Source: an uncultured Pelagibacteraceae bacterium
GTDB lineage: Bacteria > Pseudomonadota > Alphaproteobacteria > Pelagibacterales > Pelagibacteraceae
Reading direction: 5' to 3'
DNA length: 5,761 nt
Assembly: GCA_902531455.1 (NCBI GenBank)
Contig: CACAEM010000040.1
Location: forward strand, 1 to 5,761
Under the pieces are notes generated by a model that saw only the letters and a program-made list of their open reading frames with translations, was not told the origin of the DNA and did not search any database. Below, in pieces: positions 1 to 5,761 of this stretch (its first letter is position 1; each line of letters starts with the position of its first letter). The position numbers and the translations under genes are program-made.

Positions 1-901
1 TTGTGTCTTTATCTAGAGTTACAGATTCAATTGCTCTGTGTGCCATAAGCAATAATGTTCCTCCTGGAGTTTCATAAACTCCTCTCGATTTTATTCCAAT
101 GAATCTATTTTCAACTAAATCTACTCTCCCAATTCCATTTTTGCCGGCTAATTGATTGAGTTTATCCAAAACTTTCGCTGGAGATAATTTTTTTCCATTC
201 AGACCAACTGGATCGCCGTTCTTATAATTAATTGTTATAAAACTTGCCTTATTTGGGGCTTTTTCAGGGGAAGTTGTTCTTTGAAATATAAATTCAGGTG
301 CAGAATTTTTTGGATTTTCTAAAACTTTACCCTCTGTTGAGGTATGGAATAAATTATCATCTACTGAGAATGGTGGCGCTCCCTTTTTATCTTTAGGGAT
401 TGGTATTCCATGTTTTTTTGCATAATTAATGAGATCTGTTCTTGATTTTAATTTCCATATTCTCCATGGAGCAATTATTTTAATTTTAGGACCAAAGTAA
501 TGATATCCAAGTTCAAATCTCACCTGATCATTTCCTTTTCCTGTTGAACCATGGGAAACAGCATAAGCATCGAATTTCTTTGCAACTCTAATTTGATCTT
601 TTGCAATAAGTGGTCTTGCAATTGATGTACCTAACAAATAAACACCTTCATAAAGAGCATGACCTCTTATCATTGGGTAGACATAATCTTTAACAAAAAT
701 ATTTTTTAGATCTTGGATGATAATTTTTTTTACTCCTAATTTTTTTGCATTCTTTATAATTTTTTTTCTATCCATCTCCTGCCCAACATCTGCTGTGTAT
801 GCTATTACTTCAGCATCATAATTTTCTTGAAGCCATTTAAGAATTATAGATGTATCCAAACCACCTGAATAGGCGAGCACAATCTTCTTTTGTTTTTTCA
901 T
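1..901 (-). CDS. argG: Argininosuccinate synthase, C-terminus cut by window edge
   Basis: ArgG joins citrulline and aspartate using ATP to give argininosuccinate, the penultimate step of arginine synthesis, in the cytoplasm. The first 300 codons are present, and about 100 residues of the usual ~400 lie beyond the left edge. The ATP-binding PP-loop AYSGGLDTS is at residues 10-18 and the family signature [15 protein letters not shown] at 116-130. The stretch [13 protein letters not shown] near the cut also fits the family. No frameshift or stop interrupts the visible part. The ATG directly follows the TAA of the upstream ialB-like gene (no intervening base), so translation is probably coupled and argG is probably the third gene of a tas-ialB-argG transcript. 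I see no separate promoter or arginine-regulator site before it. The identification is secure from the motifs. Confidence 0.97.
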   Translation of the reverse strand, partial: MKKQKKIVLAYSGGLDTSIILKWLQENYDAEVIAYTADVGQEMDRKKIIKNAKKLGVKKIIIQDLKNIFVKDYVYPMIRGHALYEGVYLLGTSIARPLIAKDQIRVAKKFDAYAVSHGSTGKGNDQVRFELGYHYFGPKIKIIAPWRIWKLKSRTDLINYAKKHGIPIPKDKKGAPPFSVDDNLFHTSTEGKVLENPKNSAPEFIFQRTTSPEKAPNKASFITINYKNGDPVGLNGKKLSPAKVLDKLNQLAGKNGIGRVDLVENRFIGIKSRGVYETPGGTLLLMAHRAIESVTLDKDT

Positions 902-1414
902 TTAAGTGCAGCTTTTTTTTGCGGCGTTATAAGCTTTTGTAAATCCCATTAATGAATAGTCATCAGTAGTTTGAGTACCACTTTGTTTATAAGCAGTTAT
1001 CATTAATCTAGATGCCTTTTTCATTCTTTTAATTATTTTTTGTTCTGTTTTTCCGCTAGAAATCCAAGCAAATTTATTTTGTGGTAAATCAAATTCAAAT
1101 TTAGACTTGCCCGATGTAGCTAAAATTGCATTTTGTGGATTAAAATCATAACCAGATGTTATGCTCACTTCATCTGAAATTTTGTCTTCAGGTCTAAATG
1201 ATACAAATAATCTAGCTTCTCTATTACTCGCTTTAGGAGATTGTCTAACTGGAACTGAATAAGCAAAACAGATTTTTCCAGTTTCATTAAAAACTGTAAC
1301 TGCATTCCAATCTTTAAATGTACCTAATTTTGTTAAATCTTCAGACTGAGCAAAGGATATTGAAAATACTGATAATATTAATGTTTTTAAAAATATTCTT
1401 TTAATTAAGGACAT
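902..1414 (-). CDS. IalB-family (invasion associated locus B) secreted protein
   Basis: This 170-residue protein resembles the IalB family, small periplasmic proteins widespread in alphaproteobacteria. The family is named for a Bartonella locus, but in free-living relatives its role is unknown and need not involve invasion. Residues 1-22 form a clear Sec signal peptide (Lys/Arg start, hydrophobic core LILSVFSISFA, likely cleavage before Gln23). The mature protein has the family's early FKDW segment (33-36), a cysteine at 49 in GKICFAY, and SLMGF at 154-158. The last residues contain a second cysteine at 169, so Cys49-Cys169 could form a disulfide in the periplasm. Its ATG overlaps the last 10 bases of tas, and its stop touches the argG start, placing it mid-operon. 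No Shine-Dalgarno sequence is visible, so translation may rely on coupling. Family assignment is by remembered motif pattern; function is unassigned. Confidence 0.8.
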   Translation of the reverse strand: MSLIKRIFLKTLILSVFSISFAQSEDLTKLGTFKDWNAVTVFNETGKICFAYSVPVRQSPKASNREARLFVSFRPEDKISDEVSITSGYDFNPQNAILATSGKSKFEFDLPQNKFAWISSGKTEQKIIKRMKKASRLMITAYKQSGTQTTDDYSLMGFTKAYNAAKKSCT

Positions 1415-2439
1415 GGGTTAGGATATTTTTTTTGAACATTATTTATTTCTTTTATTACTTCACTATCAAGATTCACTTTTACACTTTCTAGGTTAGTTTT
1501 CAACTGCTCCATAGTTGTTGCTCCAATAATTACACTAGTCATAAAGTCTTGTACTTCACAGAATTTAATAGACATCTGACTCATATCTAGATCAAATTTT
1601 TGACTAATTTTGTAATAATCTTCAACAGCCTCTTCCATGTTTGGTTTTCTATACCTTGTCCAAAAATCAAAATCTCTTTCCATCCTTGATCCTTTTGGAA
1701 ATTGTTTATTTCTATATTTACCTGTTAAATAACCACTGGCTAAAGGTGAATATGATAAACACCCTATATTTTCTCTGATAGATACTTCTGCTAAACCAAC
1801 TTCATAAGACCTATTTAATAAACTGTATGGATTTTGAATTGACATCATTCTTGGTAAATCTTTATCTCGAGAAAGTTGAAGATAATTCATAACTCCCCAT
1901 GGGGTTTCATTTGACAAACCAACATACCTAATTTTGCCCTCCTCAATAAATTTTTTTAAGTTTTCAAGAACATCTTCAAATTTATTCCAATCATTTTCTT
2001 TGTGTTCATAGCCCAATCTTCCAAAGTTATTTACGTTTCTTTCAGGCCAATGCAATTGATAAAGATCTATATAATCAGTTTTTAATCGCCTTAGACTTCC
2101 ATGCAGTGCATTCTCTAAATTCTTTCCAGCGAAGCTGTTCTCTCCATTTCTCATATATTTTCTGCTAGGACCACCCACTTTGGATGCCAGTATTACGTCT
2201 TTTCTTTTTTTTGTTTTTTCAAACCAATTTCCAATTATAGTTTCAGTATAACCATATGTTGCAGCTTTAGGAGGCACGGCATACAACTCAGCTGTATCCC
2301 AAAAATTTACTCCATTATCTAAAGAGTAATCCATTTGTTCAAAAGCCTCATTTTGGGTATTTTGTTCACCCCAAGTCATTGTCCCAAGACAGATTGTACT
2401 CACGTTTAGGTCTGTATTTCCTAGTTTTTTATAATTCAT
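1405..2439 (-). CDS. tas: Aldo/keto reductase, Tas-type
   Basis: A full-length (344 residues) NADPH-dependent aldo/keto reductase closest to E. coli Tas (about 346 residues). The match runs end to end: an LGTMTWGEQN segment near the N-terminus, AELYAVPP at 50-57, IQNPYSLLNRS in the middle, GATTMEQLKTN near the end and a final YPNPCP resembling the YPAP end of Tas. The catalytic tetrad is visible as Asp48, Tyr53, Lys87 and His130 (LYQLHWP), so the enzyme should be active. It would fold as a cytoplasmic TIM barrel reducing aldehydes or ketones. The physiological substrate is unknown, and for E. coli Tas also poorly defined. It is first in the minus-strand run, with its stop inside the ialB-like start. 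It lies divergent from the Bax inhibitor-1 gene across 71 bases, with no Shine-Dalgarno sequence before the ATG. Specificity beyond the Tas subgroup cannot be inferred. Confidence 0.92.
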   Translation of the reverse strand: MNYKKLGNTDLNVSTICLGTMTWGEQNTQNEAFEQMDYSLDNGVNFWDTAELYAVPPKAATYGYTETIIGNWFEKTKKRKDVILASKVGGPSRKYMRNGENSFAGKNLENALHGSLRRLKTDYIDLYQLHWPERNVNNFGRLGYEHKENDWNKFEDVLENLKKFIEEGKIRYVGLSNETPWGVMNYLQLSRDKDLPRMMSIQNPYSLLNRSYEVGLAEVSIRENIGCLSYSPLASGYLTGKYRNKQFPKGSRMERDFDFWTRYRKPNMEEAVEDYYKISQKFDLDMSQMSIKFCEVQDFMTSVIIGATTMEQLKTNLESVKVNLDSEVIKEINNVQKKYPNPCP

Positions 2440-2475
2440 AATTTATGCAGTATTTGTTACATTTATTTTGATGAC

Positions 2476-2504
2476 TTGAAAATCTTAAAAAAAAATCTTA
2501 TATA
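2476..2504 (+). promoter_or_regulatory. Candidate promoter for the Bax inhibitor-1 gene
   Basis: TTGAAA (2476-2481) and TATATA (2499-2504) are separated by 17 bases and match the sigma-70 pattern well. Transcription would start about 6-8 bases after the -10 box, at or next to the ATG at 2511, giving a leaderless or almost leaderless mRNA. This agrees with the absence of any Shine-Dalgarno sequence. In DNA this AT-rich such boxes arise by chance, so the call is tentative. I could not pick a convincing promoter for the divergent tas gene in the same spacer. Confidence 0.35.
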
Positions 2505-2510
2505 AATAAT

Positions 2511-3269
2511 ATGGAATTCAATAAAGATAATATTTTAAATAAAGCAACAACTGCCAAACAAACTGTTATAATGGATGAAGGCTTAAGAGCCTATATGCTT
2601 AAAGTTTATAACTATATGGCAACCGGTGTGTTGCTTACTGGAATAATAGCACTTTTATCATTTAAAATGTCTGTTGTAACAGATCCAAACGGAGCAATTG
2701 TTGGATTAACAGAATTTGGGAATGCAATTTACTTATCAGGTTTAAAATGGATTGTAATGTTAGCCCCATTAGGAATTGTGTTTTACATGAGTTTTGGAAT
2801 TAATAAAATGAGCGCTTCAAGAGCTCAGACAACTTTTTGGGTATTTGCTGCATTAATGGGATTATCTCTTTCATCAATATTACTTGTTTACACAGGTTTG
2901 AGTGTAACAAGAGTATTCTTTATTTCTTCAGCAACATTTGGTGCAATGAGTATCTATGGTTACACAACAAAAAGAGATTTAACTAAGATGGGATCTTTTT
3001 TGATGATGGGTTTGATAGGAATTATTATTGCATCAGTAGTTAATATATTCTTAAAATCATCAATGATGTATTTTGCAATATCAATAATTGGGGTTTTAGT
3101 ATTTGTTGGTTTAACTGCTTACGATACACAAAAAATTAAGAACATGTATGCTGCTTCTGACAGTGGTGAGTTAATGGGTAAAAAGGCTGTAATGGGAGCA
3201 CTAACTTTATATTTAGATTTTATAAATTTATTTATAATGCTTTTAAGATTATTCGGTCAAAGAAGATAA
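2511..3269 (+). CDS. Bax inhibitor-1 / YccA family membrane protein
   Basis: A 252-residue polytopic inner membrane protein of the Bax inhibitor-1 (UPF0005, YccA/YetJ) family. After a soluble N-terminus with DEGLRAYMLKVYNYMA (22-37), seven hydrophobic segments can be placed at roughly 36-52, 77-94, 107-126, 133-150, 162-180, 186-203 and 228-248. The hallmark TAYDTQKIK is at 202-210, and LYLDFINLF at 233-241. Asp205 and Asp236 correspond to the conserved aspartate pair that gates pH-sensitive calcium leak in the characterised Bacillus homologue. E. coli YccA instead modulates the FtsH protease, so the role here could be ion leak or protease control. The sequence does not decide between them. 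It is monocistronic, divergent from tas and convergent with the DUF2794 gene, ending 3 bases from it. No terminator is visible in that gap. Confidence 0.92.
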   Translation: MEFNKDNILNKATTAKQTVIMDEGLRAYMLKVYNYMATGVLLTGIIALLSFKMSVVTDPNGAIVGLTEFGNAIYLSGLKWIVMLAPLGIVFYMSFGINKMSASRAQTTFWVFAALMGLSLSSILLVYTGLSVTRVFFISSATFGAMSIYGYTTKRDLTKMGSFLMMGLIGIIIASVVNIFLKSSMMYFAISIIGVLVFVGLTAYDTQKIKNMYAASDSGELMGKKAVMGALTLYLDFINLFIMLLRLFGQRR

Positions 3270-3272
3270 AGC

Positions 3273-3611
3273 TTAAATTTTTTTCCAATCAACTTTATTC
3301 AAGAGTATTTTAAGATCGTATGAATTTTTTAGTATCTTACCATTAGTATCTGTAATTAAATATTTAAGATTTTTGTTTGAAGGCTTAAAGTTTTTACAAA
3401 TTTTATAAATAGCTTTTTCAGCAGCATTTTTAAAAACACTGAAACTCACCTGCTTTCCTGAAATAGAAAGACCATAATCTTTCCAACTACCTGACGAAAC
3501 CATTTTTGCATAAAGATCTAAAATAATTTTTAACTCAGTTCTCTCAAAAAAAAGTTTTTTATCTTCATCTTTTTTCGAATTATTTACTACTAATTTTAAA
3601 TTTCTATTCAT
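3273..3611 (-). CDS. DUF2794 family protein
   Basis: A 112-residue soluble protein of the alphaproteobacterial DUF2794 family, with no known function. The family core is clear: FFERTELKIILDLYAKMVSSG (21-41) followed by WKDYGLSI (43-50), then FSVFKNAAEKAIYKI (57-71) and a C-terminal segment with GKILKNSYDLKILL (91-104). The first 20 residues are Lys/Asn/Asp-rich and probably flexible. There is no signal peptide or membrane segment. Its ATG lies within the end of yciB (8-base overlap), so the two are co-transcribed and probably translationally coupled. The family is commonly found near septation-protein genes in alphaproteobacteria (from memory), which hints at but does not prove a link to envelope biology. 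It ends 3 bases from the convergent Bax inhibitor-1 gene. Confidence 0.83.
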   Translation of the reverse strand: MNRNLKLVVNNSKKDEDKKLFFERTELKIILDLYAKMVSSGSWKDYGLSISGKQVSFSVFKNAAEKAIYKICKNFKPSNKNLKYLITDTNGKILKNSYDLKILLNKVDWKKI

Positions 3612-4155
3612 TCAGTTTGTATTTGTTTATTAAACCTATTTGAAAAGCTGTAAAAATAAAGGTTATTGGCAACATTCCCCAAACTTTGAAGTTAACCCAA
3701 AATTCTTCTGATTGTGTTCTCCAAATTATTTCATTTAAAATCGCTAATCCAAAAAAGAAGTACGTCCATCTTTTATTTAAAATCTCCCATCCCTCATCAC
3801 TCAATGGCATAGATTTACCTAGTAATTTTTTTAAAACTGGTTCATTTGTAAAGTATTTGCCAAACATTAATGCAAGACCAAACAAAATATTTATTATTGT
3901 TGGCTTCATGTAAATAAATATAGGATCATCAAAATAAATTGTTAAACCACCAAATAATGTAATCAATATTCCGCTTATTAATGGCACCTTTGGAATTGTT
4001 TTTTCAACAATCCACATAATTAAAACTGCTATTATTGTTGCAACTATGAGTGGAGGTATTGCAACAATTAAGTTTTTATCATTATTGTAATAAAAATAAA
4101 AAAATATTACCAAAGGCCCTAAATCAGTAACAAATTTTAAAACAGATTTATTCAC
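3604..4155 (-). CDS. yciB: YciB/IspZ inner membrane septation protein
   Basis: A 183-residue polytopic inner membrane protein of the YciB (septation protein A, IspZ) family, about the normal length. Family marks are LKFVTDLGPLVIFF at 6-19, KPTIINILFGLALMFGK at 84-100 and LNEIIWRT at 140-147, with five or so hydrophobic helices. In enterobacteria YciB contributes to cell envelope integrity and interacts with elongation and division proteins. No enzymatic activity is established. The start is GTG: it gives the expected N-terminus (short polar lead, then LKF..DLGP), and no in-frame ATG lies just upstream. The start codon's first base sits in a small hairpin (4155-4171), and a perfect TATAAT lies 29 bases upstream. 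The gene is first of a two-gene unit with DUF2794 and is divergent from hspQ. Confidence 0.92.
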   Translation of the reverse strand: MNKSVLKFVTDLGPLVIFFYFYYNNDKNLIVAIPPLIVATIIAVLIMWIVEKTIPKVPLISGILITLFGGLTIYFDDPIFIYMKPTIINILFGLALMFGKYFTNEPVLKKLLGKSMPLSDEGWEILNKRWTYFFFGLAILNEIIWRTQSEEFWVNFKVWGMLPITFIFTAFQIGLINKYKLNE

Positions 4156-4171
4156 TGCTACATAATAGCAG
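4155..4171 (-). promoter_or_regulatory. Hairpin covering the yciB start codon
   Basis: A perfect 6-base inverted repeat, CTGCTA / TAGCAG, with a 5-base loop. On the yciB mRNA the last stem base is the G of the GTG start, so the stem occupies the position of a ribosome binding site and would hinder initiation when folded. The structure is visible in the sequence; any regulatory role is inference, as a six-pair stem may be weak in vivo. Confidence 0.35.
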
Positions 4172-4183
4172 AATAATAAAACA

Positions 4184-4189
4184 ATTATA
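4184..4189 (-). promoter_or_regulatory. Candidate -10 box (TATAAT) for yciB
   Basis: On the minus strand this is a perfect TATAAT consensus, 29 bases before the GTG of yciB. No recognisable -35 hexamer lies 16-18 bases further upstream. If used, the mRNA would begin around 4177 with a leader of about 20 bases containing the start-codon hairpin. The AT-rich background makes a chance match possible. Confidence 0.35.
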
Positions 4190-4198
4190 TTTTTTTTA

Positions 4199-4228
4199 TT
4201 GATTTTTATTTTTAAATATCCATATTTA
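4199..4228 (+). promoter_or_regulatory. Weak candidate promoter for hspQ
   Basis: TTGATT (4199-4204) and TATTTA (4223-4228) are 18 bases apart. Transcription would start close to the GTG at 4233, implying a nearly leaderless message, like the arrangement before the Bax inhibitor-1 gene. No heat-shock (RpoH-type) promoter elements are recognisable. This is a weak match in T-rich DNA. Confidence 0.2.
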
Positions 4229-4232
4229 TTAG

Positions 4233-4553
4233 GTGACTGTTCAAAAAGGAAAATTTTCTATCGGAGACGTTGTAAAACATAAGCACTTCGACTTTAGAGG
4301 TGTAATTTATGATGTTGATTTTGAGTTTAATAATTCTGAGGAGTGGTATCAATCTATACCAAAAAACGTAAGACCTAGAAAAGACCAACCATTCTATCAT
4401 TTATTAGCTGAAAATGACGAAATCACTTATGAAGCATACGTTTCTGAGCAAAATTTATTAGTTGATGATTCTGATGAACCAATTAAACACCCTCTAATCA
4501 ACGAGATATTCTCAGGAAAAAAAGGCTCTGGTTACTTTAAGCCTTCTAATTAA
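4233..4553 (+). CDS. hspQ: HspQ, heat shock / Lon-modulating YccV-like protein
   Basis: A 106-residue soluble protein of the HspQ family (YccV-like, once called hemimethylated-DNA-binding). In enterobacteria HspQ is a heat shock protein that acts as a substrate and specificity-enhancing factor of the Lon protease. Family features run in order: KFSIGDVVKHKHFDFRGVI (7-25), YDVDFEF (26-32), the QPFYHLL strand (52-58), then YVSEQNLL (69-76). The tail HPLINEIFSGKKGSGYFKP is typical of alphaproteobacterial members rather than of the E. coli protein. The GTG start is well supported: an in-frame TAG sits immediately before it, and the KFSIG motif begins seven codons in, as in relatives. The gene is divergent from yciB and followed by a 182-base spacer, so it is probably transcribed alone or reads through into ccmC. 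Confidence 0.9.
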   Translation: MTVQKGKFSIGDVVKHKHFDFRGVIYDVDFEFNNSEEWYQSIPKNVRPRKDQPFYHLLAENDEITYEAYVSEQNLLVDDSDEPIKHPLINEIFSGKKGSGYFKPSN

Positions 4554-4620
4554 GCAAATTTACATTATTTAAACACATTTCGTGCAAACCTTCGTCATAG
4601 ATTATGTCTAAGATAAATTA

Positions 4621-4684
4621 TATTTTGACCAAGGATGCTTTAATCCCATTTATTTTATCTCCCTCTGTGTTCTTGGTCAGAATA
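4621..4684 (+). other. Long hairpin in the hspQ-ccmC spacer
   Basis: The arms 4621-4638 and 4667-4684 can pair over 18 positions with no bulge. The outer 13 pairs are TATTTTGACCAAG with CTTGGTCAGAATA (one T-G wobble). The inner five are GATGC with GTGTT (three wobbles). The 28-base loop is pyrimidine-rich. No run of T follows on either strand in the usual position, so it is not a standard Rho-independent terminator. It could be a 3' processing or stability element for hspQ mRNA, part of a small RNA, or a leader element for ccmC. I do not recognise a known RNA family in it. Confidence 0.5.
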
Positions 4685-4698
4685 ACCCACTAGAAAAA

Positions 4699-4726
4699 TT
4701 TTCATAATTTAAATTTGTGTTATAGA
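4699..4726 (+). promoter_or_regulatory. Candidate promoter for ccmC
   Basis: TTTTCA (4699-4704) and TATAGA (4721-4726) are 16 bases apart, with a start point expected around 4733, almost at the ATG at 4736. The region immediately before the ATG has no Shine-Dalgarno sequence. If this promoter is used, the hairpin at 4621-4684 lies outside the ccmC transcript and would belong to hspQ or an independent RNA. Confidence 0.3.
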
Positions 4727-4735
4727 TAACAGAAA

Positions 4736-5443
4736 ATGTTTAAGTATTTAAAACCAAACAACTTATTAAAAATAATAAATAAAACACAAAAGTTTGTATT
4801 TATTATTTTTTTAGTAATTATAAGCATTGGCCTTGTTGAGGCATTAATACTTTCTCCTGAAGACTATAAACAAAGCGACTCTGTGAGGATTATGTACGTA
4901 CATGTTCCAGCAGCTTGGATTTCTCTTGGAATTTTTTCTTTAATCGCTGTTTTGTCATTCGGTATTTTAGTTTTTAAAAATAAGAATCTATCTTTAATAA
5001 CAAAAAGCTTAGCACCATCTGGTTTTGTCTTTAATGTTATTGCATTGGTTACTGGATCTATCTGGGGTAAACCTACTTGGGGAACTTGGTGGGCATGGGA
5101 TGCAAGAATAACGTCAATGTTATTACTTGCTTTTTTCTATTTGATGTTTCTTCTAAGTTGGAGGGTAACTGACAATGAGGAAAGAGCTGTAAAGATTAGT
5201 TCGTACATAGCAATAATAGGTTTAATAAATGTCCCAATAATCAAATTTTCTGTTGAATGGTGGTCAACATTGCACCAACCTTCCTCAGTAAATATTTTTA
5301 CAGAAACTTCTATTCATGCTTCTATGTTGTTACCTTTAGGTATAATGACTGCGGCATTTGCACTTTTTTCGCTTTTGATATTTTTGATGAAATATAATAC
5401 AGAACTGATAAAAATAAAAAACAAAGGATTAGATAGATTATGA
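4736..5443 (+). CDS. ccmC: Haem exporter/handling protein CcmC (cytochrome c maturation System I)
   Basis: CcmC is an inner membrane protein that presents haem at the periplasmic face and attaches it to the chaperone CcmE, working with CcmD and the CcmAB ATPase. The 235-residue protein has the normal length and six membrane helices. The tryptophan-rich haem-binding WWD domain is intact: TWGTWWAWDAR at 114-124. The two conserved axial histidines are present, His56 in YVHVPAAW and His180 in STLHQP, as is VEWWSTLHQ at 173-181. Similarity to E. coli CcmC extends across the whole protein, including IALVTGSIWGKPTWGTWW. Its TGA overlaps the ccmD start as ATGA, indicating translational coupling. ccmA and ccmB are not upstream here (hspQ is), so they must lie elsewhere in the genome. 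This identification is very secure. Confidence 0.97.
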   Translation: MFKYLKPNNLLKIINKTQKFVFIIFLVIISIGLVEALILSPEDYKQSDSVRIMYVHVPAAWISLGIFSLIAVLSFGILVFKNKNLSLITKSLAPSGFVFNVIALVTGSIWGKPTWGTWWAWDARITSMLLLAFFYLMFLLSWRVTDNEERAVKISSYIAIIGLINVPIIKFSVEWWSTLHQPSSVNIFTETSIHASMLLPLGIMTAAFALFSLLIFLMKYNTELIKIKNKGLDRL

Positions 5444-5651
5444 TTAACGAAGTTTTATACATGAATGGATATGGTCTCTATGTATGGTCTTCTTTTGCAT
5501 TTACTCTTTCTTGTTTCTGTATTTTATATTCAGTAATCAAACTTCAACTAGTTAAAGAGCAAAAGAAATTTAGGGCTCGTTTTGAAAATTTAGATTCTGA
5601 TAAAATTGAAATTGCAAAAAAACAAGAGACATATAAAGAAATACTAGCTAC
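5440..5651 (+). CDS. ccmD: CcmD, 3' end lost at an inverted junction
   Basis: CcmD is a small single-span membrane protein that stays with CcmC and is needed to release haem-loaded CcmE. The ATG at 5440 overlaps the ccmC stop (ATGA). A second in-frame ATG at 5461 (codon 8) begins [12 protein letters not shown], which looks like the usual CcmD N-terminus and may be the real start. One membrane helix (residues 15-33) is followed by the typical positively charged tail ([17 protein letters not shown]). About 70 codons are credible. The frame stays open to the window end, but beyond about 5651 it is the antisense of a CcmE fragment ([11 protein letters not shown] and onward), so those residues are not CcmD. 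The true C-terminus and stop are missing; typical CcmD proteins end near this length. Confidence 0.85.
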
Positions 5652-5652
5652 T
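5640..5652. other. Inverted junction between ccmD and ccmE sequence
   Basis: Left of this point the plus strand encodes CcmD; right of it the minus strand encodes CcmE, which is normally downstream of ccmD on the same strand. The break lies directly after the CcmE residues LAKHDE. A 6-base palindrome, TAGCTA (5645-5650), sits at the join, which suits strand switching by a self-complementary end. It is most likely a fold-back chimera with a small deletion. A true local inversion is the alternative. Confidence 0.7.
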
Positions 5653-5761
5653 TCATCGTGTTTTGCCAAAATTTTAACAGCAGTTAAAAAATTACGATCT
5701 TTTAAAAAACCTTCAGCTACAACTCCTTCTCCCTCCTCAAATAAATTCGGAACTGAGCCGC
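5652..5761 (-). CDS. ccmE: CcmE fragment, inverted, both ends missing
   Basis: CcmE is the periplasmic haem chaperone that receives haem from CcmC and passes it to the CcmF/H ligase. On the minus strand, 36 codons from 5759 to 5652 read as the conserved core: a [15 protein letters not shown] block corresponding to the family's LPDLFREGQGVV segment, then KILAKHDE. The histidine (codon 5660-5658) is the residue that binds haem covalently in characterised CcmE. The next family residues, usually Asn-Tyr followed by a Pro-Pro-Glu motif, are absent. Instead the frame runs into the antisense of ccmD and stops at 5546-5544. The N-terminal anchor and most of the beta domain lie off the window. The fragment is real CcmE sequence, but its orientation is probably artefactual. 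It does explain what should follow ccmD in this genome. Confidence 0.8.

Noticed and set aside
902..1414. Virulence or invasion function for the IalB-like gene
   Set aside because: The family name comes from a pathogen; the family is common in free-living alphaproteobacteria and nothing else here suggests host invasion.
3686..3913. 75-codon open frame on the plus strand
   Set aside because: It lies wholly antisense to yciB, whose protein is well conserved; the translation resembles no family and is a shadow.
4212..4400. 62-codon open frame on the minus strand
   Set aside because: It is antisense to the start of hspQ and its spacer; the protein is unrecognisable and HspQ explains the region.
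4516..4545. Minus-strand terminator-like hairpin (AAGGCT/AGCCTT, 12-base loop, then a T-run)
   Set aside because: It is inside the 3' coding end of hspQ and no minus-strand gene lies upstream that would need a terminator; the six-pair stem with a large loop is probably chance from the AAA AAA GGC codons.
4554..4735. 6S RNA or signal recognition particle RNA in the 182-base spacer
   Set aside because: The hairpin prompted the idea, but I could not find the conserved SRP tip sequence or a convincing 6S closing stem and bubble.
5652..5761. Long C-terminal extension of CcmD
   Set aside because: The apparent extra residues after codon 70 are the antisense reading of a CcmE fragment, not a CcmD domain.

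Overview
The base composition is very AT-rich (by eye roughly 30% GC), genes are packed with overlaps or gaps of a few bases, and Shine-Dalgarno sequences are nearly absent. The protein set is alphaproteobacterial: an IalB-type secreted protein, a DUF2794 protein beside YciB, HspQ with an alphaproteobacterial-type C-terminus, and a System I cytochrome c maturation cluster. Together this points to a streamlined marine alphaproteobacterium of the SAR11/Pelagibacterales type. That taxonomic call is an inference from style and gene content, not from a marker gene.

Layout. Positions 1-2439 hold a minus-strand run read in the order tas (aldo/keto reductase), ialB-like (periplasmic protein), argG (argininosuccinate synthase, cut by the left window edge). 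The first two overlap by 10 bases and the last two abut, so they look like one transcript. A 71-base divergent spacer separates tas from a plus-strand Bax inhibitor-1 family membrane protein (2511-3269). That gene converges, with a 3-base gap, on a minus-strand pair: yciB (inner membrane septation protein) followed by an overlapping DUF2794 gene. A 77-base divergent spacer separates yciB from plus-strand hspQ (4233-4553). After a 182-base spacer containing a long hairpin come ccmC and ccmD, subunits of the haem-handling part of cytochrome c maturation. No gene-free stretch exceeds 300 bases.

How the genes work together. Most are housekeeping genes that are neighbours rather than one pathway. 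ccmC and ccmD do belong together: they load haem onto the chaperone CcmE and release it for c-type cytochrome assembly. yciB and DUF2794 share a transcript, and tas, ialB-like and argG probably share another, but no common function is evident.

The most notable observation is at the right end. From about 5650 to 5761 the minus strand encodes an unmistakable piece of CcmE, including the haem-binding His in LAKHDE, inverted relative to ccmC-ccmD. It breaks off exactly where the sequence turns into ccmD. The simplest explanation is a fold-back chimera (amplification or assembly artefact) at a contig end, so the last 110 bases should not be trusted as a contiguous genome. I found no convincing undescribed biological system here; the better biological leads are the 18-pair hairpin before ccmC and the hairpin covering the yciB start.
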